A program made the translations under genes and the position numbers. Of a stretch of DNA of 64,000 nucleotides, positions 46,533 through 55,947 are shown one piece after another (the stretch's first letter is position 1; each line of letters starts with the position of its first letter). The DNA comes from Desulfomicrobium orale DSM 12838 (GTDB lineage Bacteria; Desulfobacterota; Desulfovibrionia; Desulfovibrionales; Desulfomicrobiaceae), in the NCBI RefSeq assembly GCF_001553625.1, contig NZ_CP014230.1:2666001-2730000 (forward strand), written 5' to 3'. A model generated the notes under the pieces. The model was not told the origin of the DNA. It searched no databases and worked only from the letters and a program-made list of their open reading frames with translations.

Positions 46533-47216
46533 CTAATAGGTTTCCCGAATACCGGCCAGAACCCCGTCCACCCGCTCCCGCAGGACCAGATTCCGGTGCC
46601 GGACCAGCACCAGAGCCGCGAGAAGCACGCCCCAGGCTCCGGCGTTTATCCAGACGGCGGTCCACATTTCCGGCGTCAGTCCTCCGCCCTGAGAGGTGAA
46701 CACCGCCGGATGGATGGACCGCCACAGTCGTGCGGACAAAAACACCAGAGGCACGTCAAGAAAGGCCACGATGCCGAGCACGGCCCGGACTCTGGCTCCT
46801 TTGGAGCCTCCGGCGTTGGCGGCCCGCAGGACCAGATATCCCGAATAGACGAACCACATGACCAGCGTGGTGGACAGCCGCGGGTCCCAGGTCCACCAGG
46901 CGTTCCAGGAAGCGCGTCCCCAGATGGAGCCCGTGACCAGGGCCAGAGAACAGGCCAGAACGCCCGCTTCGGCCAGGGCCGCCGCCCACAGATCCCACTG
47001 CCCGCGCCCGGTTCTGAGCAGTCCGATGCTGCACACGAACACGCCGAAGAACGCGCCGAAAGACCACCAGGCCAGAGGCAGATGAAAATAGAAAATCTTC
47101 TGCACCAGCCCCATGCTGGCCTCTTCCGGAGCGTGCATCCACAGAAAATACTGCCCCGCCGCCATGCACACCACGGACAAAGGAGCCAATACCGCGAGAA
47201 TGCGTGAGGAAATCAT
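46533..47216 (-). CDS. ccmC: Heme-handling membrane protein CcmC
   Basis: 227 residues, six helices. The tryptophan-rich periplasmic heme motif reads WGRASWNAWWTWDPRLSTTL, and conserved histidines lie in the flanking loops (FYFHLPLAWW; RSIHPA). Loads heme onto CcmE with CcmA/CcmB. The start overlaps the ccmB stop. Confidence 0.96.
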   Translation of the reverse strand: MISSRILAVLAPLSVVCMAAGQYFLWMHAPEEASMGLVQKIFYFHLPLAWWSFGAFFGVFVCSIGLLRTGRGQWDLWAAALAEAGVLACSLALVTGSIWGRASWNAWWTWDPRLSTTLVMWFVYSGYLVLRAANAGGSKGARVRAVLGIVAFLDVPLVFLSARLWRSIHPAVFTSQGGGLTPEMWTAVWINAGAWGVLLAALVLVRHRNLVLRERVDGVLAGIRETY

Positions 47217-47893
47217 CCCTGTTCTCCTCGAAACACGTAAGGGAAAAGAAAAAGGGCCGCTCCGGCGAACACGGCGTCAAAGGCGAAGACCAGACCGAAC
47301 CAGCCGCTCACGTCCGACCAGAGTCCTCCGCGCATGAGCCCCTCGCCGATGCGGATGCCGCCCAGCAGAAGCGGAATCTGGAGCGGAAAGACGATGATGG
47401 TCAGCAGGGCGTCCTTGGCGCTCTGGCCATAGCCCATGGCCCCCACCAGACCGCCCAGCACGCATAGCCCCGCATCCACCCCGGCCAGCATGGCGCAGAG
47501 TGGCAGCGCCTCTCCGGCAACACCCAGATCCAGAAAGACTAGGGCTGCGGGAAAAAAAAACGCCTGGCACAGAACAAGGAGCACGCCTCCGGCCAGGGTC
47601 TTGCCGAGCCAGAGTCCCTGTACGGGCAGCGGCGAAAGCAGAAGAGCCGTGGCCGCGCCGTTTTCCTCCTCGAAGCGGAACAGCAGGGAAAAAATCAGCA
47701 CCACGGCGAAGGAGCTGCACAGCCAGAAGATGGCCAGTCCCTGCTGGGCCGAAAACCGCTCGCCCGGCGCGGCCGAAAGGCTGAACAGAAACACCAGCAA
47801 CAGCCCGAACAGCACCGCCTGTACCGGCCCTTGCCCGTTGGCGAAGGCCAGTCGCAGATCCTTGCGGACAACGGCCAGGGCTGCCCCGATCAT
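47213..47893 (-). CDS. ccmB: Heme-exporter ABC permease CcmB
   Basis: 226 residues, six membrane helices. Starts with a cytosolic AVVRKDLRLAFANGQGPVQA segment typical of CcmB, then FRFEEENGAATALLLSPLPV QGLWLGK, a hallmark of the family. Pairs with CcmA. Overlaps ccmA by 4 bp. Confidence 0.95.
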   Translation of the reverse strand: MIGAALAVVRKDLRLAFANGQGPVQAVLFGLLLVFLFSLSAAPGERFSAQQGLAIFWLCSSFAVVLIFSLLFRFEEENGAATALLLSPLPVQGLWLGKTLAGGVLLVLCQAFFFPAALVFLDLGVAGEALPLCAMLAGVDAGLCVLGGLVGAMGYGQSAKDALLTIIVFPLQIPLLLGGIRIGEGLMRGGLWSDVSGWFGLVFAFDAVFAGAALFLFPYVFRGEQG

Positions 47894-48549
47894 GCCGCGC
47901 CTCCCAGGGAGAAACCCGCTGCCGGGCCATAGTAGGCCATTTCCCGTCCGGACAGATGCAGCACCGTGTCGGCGAAAGGCAGATCCCGCTCCAGATCGTG
48001 GGAAACCCAGACAATGCCTGCGCCCCGCTCCCTGGCCGAACGCAGTTCGCCATGCAGCAGGGTCCGGGAGGTGCTGTCCAGGCCGGTGGACGGCTCATCC
48101 AGAAAAATGAGCGCGGGTACGGCCAGAAGCGTCCGGGCCAGAGACAGACGCTGGGCCATGCCCCGGGAAAAGGTTCCAGCCCGCTCCAGAGCGAAATTAC
48201 GCAGGCCCACTCTGGACAGGAGCTCCAGCAGCCGTTCCGTGTCCAGCCCGCAGCCGTACACCGAGTTCCAGAATTCCAGATTGTCCAGAGCCGTGAGCTC
48301 CTGGTAGACAAAGGTCTGGTGCCCCATGAAGGCCATCTCCCGGTCCGCGACAAACCGCTCTGTCCGGCCGCTTCCGGACGCGGTCAGACCGGCCATGATT
48401 CTGAGCAGCGTGGACTTGCCCGCACCGTTGGGCCCGGCCACGAGCAGGATCTCCCCGGCTCCGAGAGCACAGGAAACGCCCCGGAAAACCATCCGGGAGC
48501 CATACAGATGCCCCACATTGTCAAGGCGCAGCAGCACGGGCCGATCCAT
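47890..48549 (-). CDS. ccmA: Cytochrome c biogenesis ATPase CcmA
   Basis: 219 residues from ATG 48549, where a TGATG overlap joins it to ccmF. A longer start at 48576 would lie inside ccmF. Walker [15 protein letters not shown], signature FSRGMAQRLSLARTL (the SRGMxQR variant typical of CcmA), Walker B ALIFLDEPSTGLDSTSR. Drives release of holo-CcmE. Confidence 0.95.
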   Translation of the reverse strand: MDRPVLLRLDNVGHLYGSRMVFRGVSCALGAGEILLVAGPNGAGKSTLLRIMAGLTASGSGRTERFVADREMAFMGHQTFVYQELTALDNLEFWNSVYGCGLDTERLLELLSRVGLRNFALERAGTFSRGMAQRLSLARTLLAVPALIFLDEPSTGLDSTSRTLLHGELRSARERGAGIVWVSHDLERDLPFADTVLHLSGREMAYYGPAAGFSLGGAA

Positions 48550-50432
48550 CACCGCCGCCCGATCTTTCTCCAGCACAGAAAGGCCGCCAGGCAGGACAGG
48601 GTGCCGCCGATCCAGATCCAGTTGACCAGCGGGTTCACACTGACCCGCACGCTGGCCGCGCCGACCTCGTCAAAGCCCAGCAGCGTGGCGTAAAGCTCCT
48701 CGCCCAGAGAGGGAATGACCGAGACCTCGGCGAAGGAGGACTGTTCGAAATTGCGGTACAGGCGCTTTTCCGGCGTCAGCACGCCCACCGGATGGCCGTC
48801 GCGGGTCACGGTCAGCCGGGCCTCGTGCACATCCATGGCCGGATTGTCATGGTCGTGGCGCAGGCCCTCATAAACCAGAGTGTACCCGCCTACGGTCATG
48901 TTCCCGCCCTTGTGCAGGACGGCGTCGGCTTCCATCTGGTAGGCTGCGGAAAAAGCTCCGCCCACCACCATCATGGCCACGCCCAGATGCACCCCGTACG
49001 CTCCGAAGGCCGGACGGAAGGAACGCAGCCCCTTCACCCGGAAAAATACCAGCACGACCGAAACGGCGATCATGATCCCGGCCGCCGAGGCCACAAGAGC
49101 CAGCGGCTGCCTGTAGCCCATGGTGAAAATGGCAGCCGCGAAGCCCACGCCCGCGCCGAGCACGATCATCAGCGCCGCCGGATCGCCGACTCCTCTTTTC
49201 TGCGAAAACCACGGACAGACGGCCATGATCAGGGCCAGGGCGGTAAAGAGCGGCAGACAGGCGCGGTTGTAGAATCCGGCGTCCAGGCCCACGGGGTTGG
49301 CGCTCCACAGCGCGCTGATGACCGGCCACAGGATGCCCAGAAAAACAATGCCGCCGATGCACAGGAAAAGCCACGAACTCAGAAAGAGCATGCCCGGACG
49401 GCTGGCGAAATCGTCGATATGAGACGTATCGTCGGCGCGGCGCACCAGACAGACGTAGAGGATCAGAAGCAGGTCCGCGATCATGAAGACCAGAAGCGGA
49501 GTGCCCATCCTGCTCCCGCCGAAGGCGTGCACGGAGTCGATGATGCCGCTGCGCACCACGAAGGTGGCGAAAAAGCAGAGCAGCAGGGTCAGGGAGACGA
49601 GAAAGACATTGGTCCGCAGCAGGGTGTTGCGGGTCCGGCCCACAATGGACGTGTGCACGAAGGCCGTGCCCGTGAGCCAGGGGATGAGGGAGGAGTTCTC
49701 CACCGGGTCCCAGGCCCAGTATCCGCCCCAGCCCAGTTCCATGTAAGCCCACCAGCCGCCGAGAACGATACCGGCGGTCAGAAAAATCCAGGCCATGATG
49801 TTCCAGTTGCGGGATTGTTCGAGCCAGTCCCGGCCGTCGCCGGAAAGCCGCGAGGCCAGGGCCAGACAGCACGGAATGGTGTAGCCCGCATAACCCAGGA
49901 AAAGAAGCGGCGGATGAAAGATCATGCCCGGGTTCTGCAACAGGGGGTTGAGCCCGTGGCCTTCTGACGGCGCGGGATCGAGTTTGAGAAAGGGATTGCT
50001 CGGGCCGGTCAGGGCAAAAAGGAAAAACAGCTCCACCATGTAGAACATGATCCAGAAGAAAATCTTGGTCCGGTCATCCAGACGGGAATAGCCGGGCGTA
50101 TAGATCATGATCCCGCCCATGACCGCCACACACAGATACCAGAACAGAAACGATCCGTTCTGCCCGCCCCAGAAGGCCGTCACCGCGTAAAAGAGCGGCA
50201 GGAACGTGTCCGTGTAGTCCCGCACATAGGCGTAGGAGAAATCCCGCGTGGCCAGGGCCCACAGCAGCACTGCGGACACGGCCAGCACCACGGCGGTCAG
50301 GGCGACCTGCCCCTTTTCCAGCAGCGGCAGCGGGGAAAAATCGTCCTTGAGCGCCCGGATGCCCGCGTAGGCGGCAAGACCGGTTCCGGCCAGCATGCTG
50401 AGCAGCAGGGCGGTGAAACAGATGGAATGCAT
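48549..50432 (-). CDS. ccmF: Cytochrome c heme lyase subunit CcmF
   Basis: 627 residues, about 14-15 helices. WWD-type heme motif WWAYMELGWGGYWAWDPVEN, flanking histidine loops (MIFHPPLLFLGYAG; FVHTSIVG), AFGGSRMGTPLL, and a C-terminal periplasmic domain ending with a last helix. Ligates heme from CcmE to CxxCH sites. Directly downstream of ccmE. Confidence 0.96.
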   Translation of the reverse strand: MHSICFTALLLSMLAGTGLAAYAGIRALKDDFSPLPLLEKGQVALTAVVLAVSAVLLWALATRDFSYAYVRDYTDTFLPLFYAVTAFWGGQNGSFLFWYLCVAVMGGIMIYTPGYSRLDDRTKIFFWIMFYMVELFFLFALTGPSNPFLKLDPAPSEGHGLNPLLQNPGMIFHPPLLFLGYAGYTIPCCLALASRLSGDGRDWLEQSRNWNIMAWIFLTAGIVLGGWWAYMELGWGGYWAWDPVENSSLIPWLTGTAFVHTSIVGRTRNTLLRTNVFLVSLTLLLCFFATFVVRSGIIDSVHAFGGSRMGTPLLVFMIADLLLILYVCLVRRADDTSHIDDFASRPGMLFLSSWLFLCIGGIVFLGILWPVISALWSANPVGLDAGFYNRACLPLFTALALIMAVCPWFSQKRGVGDPAALMIVLGAGVGFAAAIFTMGYRQPLALVASAAGIMIAVSVVLVFFRVKGLRSFRPAFGAYGVHLGVAMMVVGGAFSAAYQMEADAVLHKGGNMTVGGYTLVYEGLRHDHDNPAMDVHEARLTVTRDGHPVGVLTPEKRLYRNFEQSSFAEVSVIPSLGEELYATLLGFDEVGAASVRVSVNPLVNWIWIGGTLSCLAAFLCWRKIGRR

Positions 50433-50514
50433 GCGGCAGACTCCTGCAGGGAGGTTCAGTTACGGGGAAACAGCCGGGCGTTCCGGCTGGGAGGCAGACG
50501 GCCGGAAAGCGGAG

Positions 50515-50958
50515 CTAACCCTTGTATCCCGGCGGGCGCAGCTGGCCTTTTTCATTTTTTTCGTATTTCGACGGACACTTGGTCATCAGCGTGGTGGCCA
50601 GAAACTCTTTCCCGCCCTGAGCGAAGGAGCCTTCCAGAATCACTTCGGCGCCGGGCTTGAAGGTGTCCGGAACTACGCCGCTGTAGCGCACACGGATGGC
50701 ATCGCTCGGGTTGTCCTTGTCCAGAACAAGAAAGCTGACGCCCGCGTTCCGGGGTTCCCGGACCAGCTCCACTTCCGAAACGGCTCCGAACAGCCGGGCC
50801 TGAGACAGTTTGTCCGCCGGCATGGCCAGAGCCTCGGACACATTGAGAAAATATACGGAATTCTGGGACAGTCCGCTGAACAGCAGGTAGCCCACGCCCG
50901 CCCCGACCAGGAGTACGGCGGCCAGATAGACCCATTTCTGATTCTTTGCGTTACTCAT
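50515..50958 (-). CDS. ccmE: Heme chaperone CcmE, cysteine-type variant
   Basis: 147 residues. An N-terminal anchor (VYLAAVLLVGAGVGYLLFSG) precedes an OB-fold beta-barrel (RLFGAVSEVELVREPRNAGV; FKPGAEVILEGSFAQGGKEF). Where typical CcmE has HxxxY with a heme-binding histidine, this protein reads TKCPSKYEKN, i.e. CxxxY. Such cysteine CcmE proteins are known from Desulfovibrio and archaea with a Ccm system lacking CcmG and CcmH, matching this operon. GGGAGAG precedes the start at 50958. First gene of ccmEFABCD-TPR. Confidence 0.95.
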   Translation of the reverse strand: MSNAKNQKWVYLAAVLLVGAGVGYLLFSGLSQNSVYFLNVSEALAMPADKLSQARLFGAVSEVELVREPRNAGVSFLVLDKDNPSDAIRVRYSGVVPDTFKPGAEVILEGSFAQGGKEFLATTLMTKCPSKYEKNEKGQLRPPGYKG

Positions 50959-51094
50959 GCGCTCTCCCGATTTATTGTGAGCGGCCCCTAGCACAACCCG
51001 GTCCCGCTGTCACGACGCCGGACGCGGCCGGCCCAGGAGCACTCCGTTCTTGACCTGACCCGTTTTCTGACCAAAAGCTCCTCGCGGGAGCAAT

Positions 51095-51718
51095 ATGACC
51101 ACCATCACCACCATCCTTCTGGACCGGGACGGCACCCTGATCGAGGAAGAACACTACCTGAGCGATCCGGCTCTGGTCCGCCTCATTCCCGGCATCGCCA
51201 CGCCATGGAAGACCCTGGCCGGACGCGGATGCCGCTTTTTTCTGGCCACCAACCAAAGCGGCATCGGACGCGGGCTGTTTTCCCGTGAAGACTACGAAAA
51301 GGTTCACGCACGCCTGCTTGAGCTCCTGCGGGATCACGGCATGAATCTGAGCGGCGCGGCCCTGTGTCCTCACGCTCCCGTCGAAAACTGTTCCTGCCGC
51401 AAGCCCGGCACAGGCCTGTGGGAGGAACTGGCCGGGAAATACGGCCTGTGGCCCGAGCAGACGGCCATGGCCGGGGACAAGGCGGCGGATATCCGTTTCG
51501 GGCTGGCCGCGGGCTTCGCGGAAACGGCTCTGGTCCTTTCGGGACACGGCCGGGAGGAAGCCCTGAAACTGGGCCTGCCGCCCCTGGCCGACCACGAAAA
51601 CATCCGGCACCTGCCGGTCCGTCCCGGCTGGCCCCGGTACCAGGCCCGGACTCTGGGTCACTACCTGAGCGATCTCGTGCAAAGAACAGCACATCAAGAC
51701 AATGCACATCGGATTTGA
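51095..51718 (+). CDS. gmhB: D-glycero-D-manno-heptose 1,7-bisphosphate 7-phosphatase
   Basis: 207 residues, HAD superfamily. DRDGT nucleophile motif (ILLDRDGTLIEEEHYLSDPA), ATNQSGIGRG, the zinc-binding loop CPHAPVENCSCRKP, and GDKAADIRFG. Removes the 7-phosphate in ADP-heptose synthesis for LPS core. A small hairpin (GCTCC/GGAGC) overlaps the Shine-Dalgarno. It opens the LPS block on the plus strand, and its end overlaps the next gene by 17 bp. Confidence 0.93.
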   Translation: MTTITTILLDRDGTLIEEEHYLSDPALVRLIPGIATPWKTLAGRGCRFFLATNQSGIGRGLFSREDYEKVHARLLELLRDHGMNLSGAALCPHAPVENCSCRKPGTGLWEELAGKYGLWPEQTAMAGDKAADIRFGLAAGFAETALVLSGHGREEALKLGLPPLADHENIRHLPVRPGWPRYQARTLGHYLSDLVQRTAHQDNAHRI

Positions 51719-52826
51719 CGCCAAGCGTTTTTTCCACAACGCCACCGGCCTCGGGAATTACTCCCGCAGCACAATCCTGGGGCTGGTCAAGTGTTTTCCG
51801 GAGCATCGCTATTTTTTGTACGCGGCCAGAGTCTCCGGGAAGGACTGCACAACCGCCGCCAAACAGGGCCTCGCCGTGCAAAAAGCAAGCCCGGCGGGGA
51901 ACGCCTTTCCGGCCCTGTGGCGCTCCTTCGCCCTGCCTTCGGCCGCGCGGCGGGACCGGCTGGATATCTTTCACGGCCTGTCCCATGAACTGCCTTTCGC
52001 ATCGTTTCCCGCAACGACCCGTACCGTGGTCAGCGTCCACGACCTGCTCTTCCTGACCCACCCCCACCGCTACCCGCGGGCAGACCGTGCCCTGTACGCC
52101 CTCAAGTACCGCGCAAGCTGCCGCCGGGCCGACCTCGTGGTGGCCATCAGCGAGCATACGGCCGAAGAGGTGCAAAAATACTTCGGCATCCCGGCCGGGC
52201 GCATCCGCGTGGCCTATCAGAGCTGCGATCCGGCCTTCACCGTCCGGGTGGACGAGGCCCGCCTCCAGCAACTCCGCCGCATGTACGGGCTGTCCGGAGA
52301 ATACATCCTCTTCGTGGGTTCGCTCATTCCGCGCAAGGGCGTGGATACGCTGCTGCGGGCCCTGGCCGCACTGCCGTCCTCCATCCGGCCGGAACTGGCC
52401 GTGGTGGGCGCGGGGCCGCAGGAAAAGGACTTGCGCCGCCATGCGGGCACTCTGGGTCTGGCCGCAGGAACGCGCTTTCTGGGGCGGGTACCCCCGGCCG
52501 ACCTGCCGGGGCTGTACCAGATGGCTCATGTTTTCGCCTATCCGTCCGAAGCCGAGGGCTTCGGTATTCCCATTCTGGAGGCCCTGTACAGCCGGGTTCC
52601 GGTGATCACCTCCACGGGCTCGTGTTTCCGCGAGGCCGGAGGCGACGCGGCCCTGTACGCCCCGCCGGGGGATGTTCCGGCTCTGACCGAGGTTCTGGAA
52701 CGGGCCGTCACGGACAAGTCGCTGCGCCGGGACATGGTGGAAAAAGGTGCGGCCCACGCCGAAAATTTCCGCATCGAGAAAACCTCGGCCCGGCTCATGG
52801 ATATATATAAGGAACTGCACGGCTGA
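51702..52826 (+). CDS. Glycosyltransferase family 4
   Basis: 374 residues, GT-B fold. N-domain MHIGFDAKRFFHNATGLGNY with the acceptor-side loop; FHGLSHELPF; VVSVHDLLFLTHPHRYPRAD. C-domain ILFVGSLIPRKGVDTLLRAL, VVGAGPQEKDLRRHAG, and the donor-binding EAEGFGIPILEALYSRVPVI (E-x7-E). Transfers a sugar in LPS core or a surface glycan. Exact sugar unknown. Between gmhB and a heptosyltransferase-like gene. Confidence 0.92.
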   Translation: MHIGFDAKRFFHNATGLGNYSRSTILGLVKCFPEHRYFLYAARVSGKDCTTAAKQGLAVQKASPAGNAFPALWRSFALPSAARRDRLDIFHGLSHELPFASFPATTRTVVSVHDLLFLTHPHRYPRADRALYALKYRASCRRADLVVAISEHTAEEVQKYFGIPAGRIRVAYQSCDPAFTVRVDEARLQQLRRMYGLSGEYILFVGSLIPRKGVDTLLRALAALPSSIRPELAVVGAGPQEKDLRRHAGTLGLAAGTRFLGRVPPADLPGLYQMAHVFAYPSEAEGFGIPILEALYSRVPVITSTGSCFREAGGDAALYAPPGDVPALTEVLERAVTDKSLRRDMVEKGAAHAENFRIEKTSARLMDIYKELHG

Positions 52827-52885
52827 ACGCCGGGCCATGATCACCCCGTCCCGGAACCATCCAACAAAAAGGGACCACAGACGCC

Positions 52886-53929
52886 ATGCCCTTTGCCCTG
52901 ACCAACCGGGAATGCCTGACCGCGCGTCTGAGCGCTCTGGGCGACGCCATCCTCACCACCGGCGTGCTGCGATACTGGCACGAGCGGGCGGGCTTGTCCT
53001 TCCACGTGCTGACACGCTCCGCCCTCGCTCCGGTCTTCCGGAACCATCCGGCCGTGCGCCGGATCATTTCCGTGGAAGAAAAAGACATGTCCGGCCGGGC
53101 CTGGCTCGTCTTCTGCCGGAACCTGCGCCAGAACCACGGGCACCTTCCGTTCATCGATCTGCACGGCAGTCTGCGCACGCGCCTCCTGCGCCTCATGTGG
53201 CCCGCACAAGTCAGAAGCTACCGCAAGTATTCTCTGGAACGACGGCTTTTTCTGGCCACGCGCCACCCTATTCTGAGCGCCCGCCTCAAACGCCACAACG
53301 TGCCCCAGCGCTACGCCCGGGCTCTGGAAAGCGCGCCCCCTCCGCCGGAACTGCTGCGGCCGGAAATTTTTCTCCATGCGGAGGAACACGGCGAAGCCGG
53401 ACACATTCTGGCCGATCTGGGATATGAGTGCCCCGTGGCGGTCCATCCTTACGCCACTCACCCAGCCAAGACGCCGAGGCCGGCCGTCTGGCGGGAAGCG
53501 ATCCGGCTGCTGGAGAAGGCCGGATACCCGGTCATCGTCATCGGCAGAAACCCCGCACCGCTTTTGCCCGGAACGAAGGAGGACCTGACCGGCCGGACGG
53601 ACCTGCGCATGACCGCCGCCATTCTGGCCCGCTGCCGGTGTCTGATCACCGGAGACTCCGGCCCCATGCATCTGGCCACGGCCGTGGGCACGCCGGTAGC
53701 CGCCTTTTTCGGGCCGACCACCGCCGAATGGGGGTTTTATCCTTCAGGCCCCCATGATGAGGTAGATCAGATTCCGTGCCCCGACGCCCCCTGCTCACTG
53801 CACGGACAAAATATCTGCGTGCGGGGGCACGCCTGCATGACGTCCCTTTCCCCGGAACACATCCTGAACGTGGCCCGGCCTCTCCTTGAAAATCCGTCCC
53901 GGCTTGACGACCCTTTCAAAGAAAGCTAG
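52886..53929 (+). CDS. Glycosyltransferase family 9 (heptosyltransferase-like)
   Basis: 347 residues. LSALGDAILTTGVLRYWHER at the N-terminus (RLSxLGD motif of GT9), FIDLHGSLRTRLLRLMW, and the C-domain CRCLITGDSGPMHLATAVGT PVAAFFGPT (donor ADP-heptose binding). Ends with a cysteine-rich CPDAPCSLHGQNICVRGHAC segment common in this family. Probably adds heptose to lipid A-Kdo. Its stop is followed directly by a Fur/PerR box. Confidence 0.92.
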   Translation: MPFALTNRECLTARLSALGDAILTTGVLRYWHERAGLSFHVLTRSALAPVFRNHPAVRRIISVEEKDMSGRAWLVFCRNLRQNHGHLPFIDLHGSLRTRLLRLMWPAQVRSYRKYSLERRLFLATRHPILSARLKRHNVPQRYARALESAPPPPELLRPEIFLHAEEHGEAGHILADLGYECPVAVHPYATHPAKTPRPAVWREAIRLLEKAGYPVIVIGRNPAPLLPGTKEDLTGRTDLRMTAAILARCRCLITGDSGPMHLATAVGTPVAAFFGPTTAEWGFYPSGPHDEVDQIPCPDAPCSLHGQNICVRGHACMTSLSPEHILNVARPLLENPSRLDDPFKES

Positions 53930-53945
53930 TAATGATTATCATAAT
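53930..53945. promoter_or_regulatory. Fur/PerR-like operator upstream of the perR gene
   Basis: TAATGATTATCATAAT with a perfect ATGAT-T-ATCAT dyad (53932-53942), 18 bp before the regulator's start. The sequence matches the shared core of Fur and PerR boxes and suggests autoregulation. Confidence 0.65.
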
Positions 53946-53960
53946 TTGCTGAGGTATGTA

Positions 53961-54368
53961 ATGAAAGAATTTCTGAGCAAGGACATGCGTCTGACCAGCC
54001 AGCGCAAAATCATTCTGGAAGAGCTGCGGGCCGTGCACACCCATCCCACGGCGGACGAGGTCTACAACCTTGTACGCAAAAAGATGCCGCGCATAAGTCT
54101 CGGCACGGTGTACCGTAACCTGGAGGTCCTGAGCACTCTGGGCCTGGTCCGTAAGCTCGAAAATGCTGCCGGGCAGAAGCGCTTTGACGGGGACGTCTCT
54201 CCCCATCACCATGTGCGCTGCGAGGTCTGCGGCAAGGTCGGGGATATTTTCAACGCGCCGCCCATCGACGGAGTGGAGTTGGGGCTGGATACGGAATTCA
54301 GAATCACCGGACACACGCTGGAATTCTCCGGCGTCTGCCCCGAGTGCCAGACGCGCCAGGCTCAGTGA
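53961..54368 (+). CDS. Fur-family regulator, PerR-like
   Basis: 135 residues. Winged helix [49 protein letters not shown] (recognition helix). The metal region [15 protein letters not shown] and CPECQTRQ supplies the structural zinc cysteines and regulatory histidines. It lacks the HHH-x-H-rich tail of true Fur. Peroxide sensing is the best guess from its place directly before rub-roo-cyd. A terminator follows. Confidence 0.9.
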   Translation: MKEFLSKDMRLTSQRKIILEELRAVHTHPTADEVYNLVRKKMPRISLGTVYRNLEVLSTLGLVRKLENAAGQKRFDGDVSPHHHVRCEVCGKVGDIFNAPPIDGVELGLDTEFRITGHTLEFSGVCPECQTRQAQ

Positions 54369-54405
54369 GCCCGCCAGTCGGGTTTCCCGGAAAATGTGCG
54401 GATTA

Positions 54406-54430
54406 CGGGTGGAACAGACCCGGCTTTTTT
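54406..54430 (+). terminator. Terminator after the PerR-like gene
   Basis: CGGGT/ACCCG stem with a 7-nt loop, then GGCTTTTTT. Confidence 0.6.
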
Positions 54431-54477
54431 GCTATGGGGCGCTTCATCACGACAACTCAACACAGGAGATACAAGCC

Positions 54478-54639
54478 ATGGACAAGTATGTATGCACCCT
54501 CTGCGGCTATGTGTACGATCCGGCCGTAGGCGATCCGGACAGCGGCATCGCTCCCGGCACCAAGTTCGAGGACATTCCCGACGACTGGAGCTGTCCGGTC
54601 TGCGGAGCCAGCAAGGCCGACTTCGTCAAGGAAGACTAG
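54478..54639 (+). CDS. rub: Rubredoxin
   Basis: 53 residues, the classical length. [20 protein letters not shown] ... [13 protein letters not shown]: two CxxCG knuckles bind one iron. Gives electrons to the neighbouring oxygen oxidoreductase in the cytosol. AGGAGA lies upstream. A perfect hairpin follows its stop and may trim transcription into roo, so rubredoxin would be made in excess. Confidence 0.98.
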   Translation: MDKYVCTLCGYVYDPAVGDPDSGIAPGTKFEDIPDDWSCPVCGASKADFVKED

Positions 54640-54646
54640 CCTGCCA

Positions 54647-54677
54647 GCCAGTCCGGACCACCCGGACTGGCTTTCTT
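54647..54677 (+). terminator. Hairpin between rub and roo, partial terminator
   Basis: Perfect 10-bp stem GCCAGTCCGG/CCGGACTGGC with 5-nt loop, then TTTCTT. The T run is short and interrupted, so readthrough into roo is likely. Confidence 0.6.
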
Positions 54678-54732
54678 CACCAAGCACAGCATCTCCGGCC
54701 TCCCCGGCCGCCAATCACCAAGGACAACAACC

Positions 54733-55941
54733 ATGCCTGTCACCGAAATCAAGAAAGACATCTACTGGGTCGGAGTCGTGGACTGGAACATCCATGATTT
54801 TCACGGCTATTCGAGATCCCCCCAGGGTACGACATATAACGCCTATCTGGTCATGGACGAAAAGATCACCCTGTTCGACTCCGTCCCGGCCAAGTTCCAG
54901 ATGGATCTCTATCATCAGATCAGATCGCTCATTCCTCTGGAAAAAATCGACTATTTCGTCTGCAACCACATCGAGCCCGACCATGCGGGAGCGGTTCCGT
55001 TCATCATGGAGAAAGCCAGACCCGAAAAAATCATCTGCTCCAAGATGGGCCACCGTATGCTGCTGGACCACTTCCATAAGCCCGACTGGCCGTACCATGC
55101 GGTGCAGACCGGAGACTCCATCAGTCTGGGCAAGCGCACCGTGCAGTTCATGGAGACGCGCATGCTGCACTGGCCGGACTCCATGTTTTCCTACATCCCC
55201 GAAGACAAGCTGCTCATCTCCAACGACGCCTTCGGACAGAACATGGCCACCAGCGAGCGTTTCGACGATGAGGTCGATCTGCCCGCCCTCATGGCCGCCA
55301 GCTCTCACTATTATCACAACATCGTGCTGCCCTACTCCCAGCGGGTCACGGCGGTGCTCAAGCAGGTGGAGGAACTGGGTCTTGAAATCGACATGATCGC
55401 TCCGGACCACGGCCTCATCTGGCGCTCCAACGTGCCGCTCATTCTCCGGACGTACAAGGAATACGCCGAGCAGAAGCCCCACAAGAAAGCCGTCATCGTC
55501 TACGACACCATGTGGGATTCCACGGAAAAAATGGCCAAGGCCATCGCCGAGGGTGTCATGGAGGAAGGCGTCGCCGCCAGAATCATGCACCTCAAGCAGT
55601 ATCACCACAGCGACGTCATGGGCGAACTGGCCGATGCCACGGGCATTGTTTGCGGTTCTCCCACGCATAACAACGGTATTTTGCCCCTCATGGCCGACTT
55701 TCTGACCTACATGAAGGGTCTGCGCCCCGAAGGCCGCGTCGGCGCGGCGTTCGGCTCCTACGGCTGGAGCGGCGAATGCATCAACATCATGACGGACTGG
55801 CTCAAATCGGCCAAGGTCGAAGTGATCGAACCCGGAGCCAAGGCCAAGAACGTGCCGGATCACGCCAAGCTGGCCGAATGCAAGGAACTGGGCCGACAGG
55901 TGGCCAAAGCCATCAAGGCCAAAGTGGACGCGGCTTCCTGA
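54733..55941 (+). CDS. roo: Rubredoxin:oxygen oxidoreductase, flavodiiron protein
   Basis: 402 residues. A metallo-beta-lactamase-like diiron domain (about 1-250; NHIEPDHAGAVPFIME holds the HxExDH iron ligands; later H of SPDHG-like APDHGLIWR) joins a flavodoxin domain (about 255-400; VIVYDTMWDSTEKMAKAIAE FMN loop; GSPTHNNG; GSYGWSGE). Reduces oxygen to water (or NO to N2O) with rubredoxin electrons in the cytosol. The rub-roo pairing is well known in Desulfovibrio. Confidence 0.97.
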   Translation: MPVTEIKKDIYWVGVVDWNIHDFHGYSRSPQGTTYNAYLVMDEKITLFDSVPAKFQMDLYHQIRSLIPLEKIDYFVCNHIEPDHAGAVPFIMEKARPEKIICSKMGHRMLLDHFHKPDWPYHAVQTGDSISLGKRTVQFMETRMLHWPDSMFSYIPEDKLLISNDAFGQNMATSERFDDEVDLPALMAASSHYYHNIVLPYSQRVTAVLKQVEELGLEIDMIAPDHGLIWRSNVPLILRTYKEYAEQKPHKKAVIVYDTMWDSTEKMAKAIAEGVMEEGVAARIMHLKQYHHSDVMGELADATGIVCGSPTHNNGILPLMADFLTYMKGLRPEGRVGAAFGSYGWSGECINIMTDWLKSAKVEVIEPGAKAKNVPDHAKLAECKELGRQVAKAIKAKVDAAS

Positions 55942-55947
55942 CAACCC

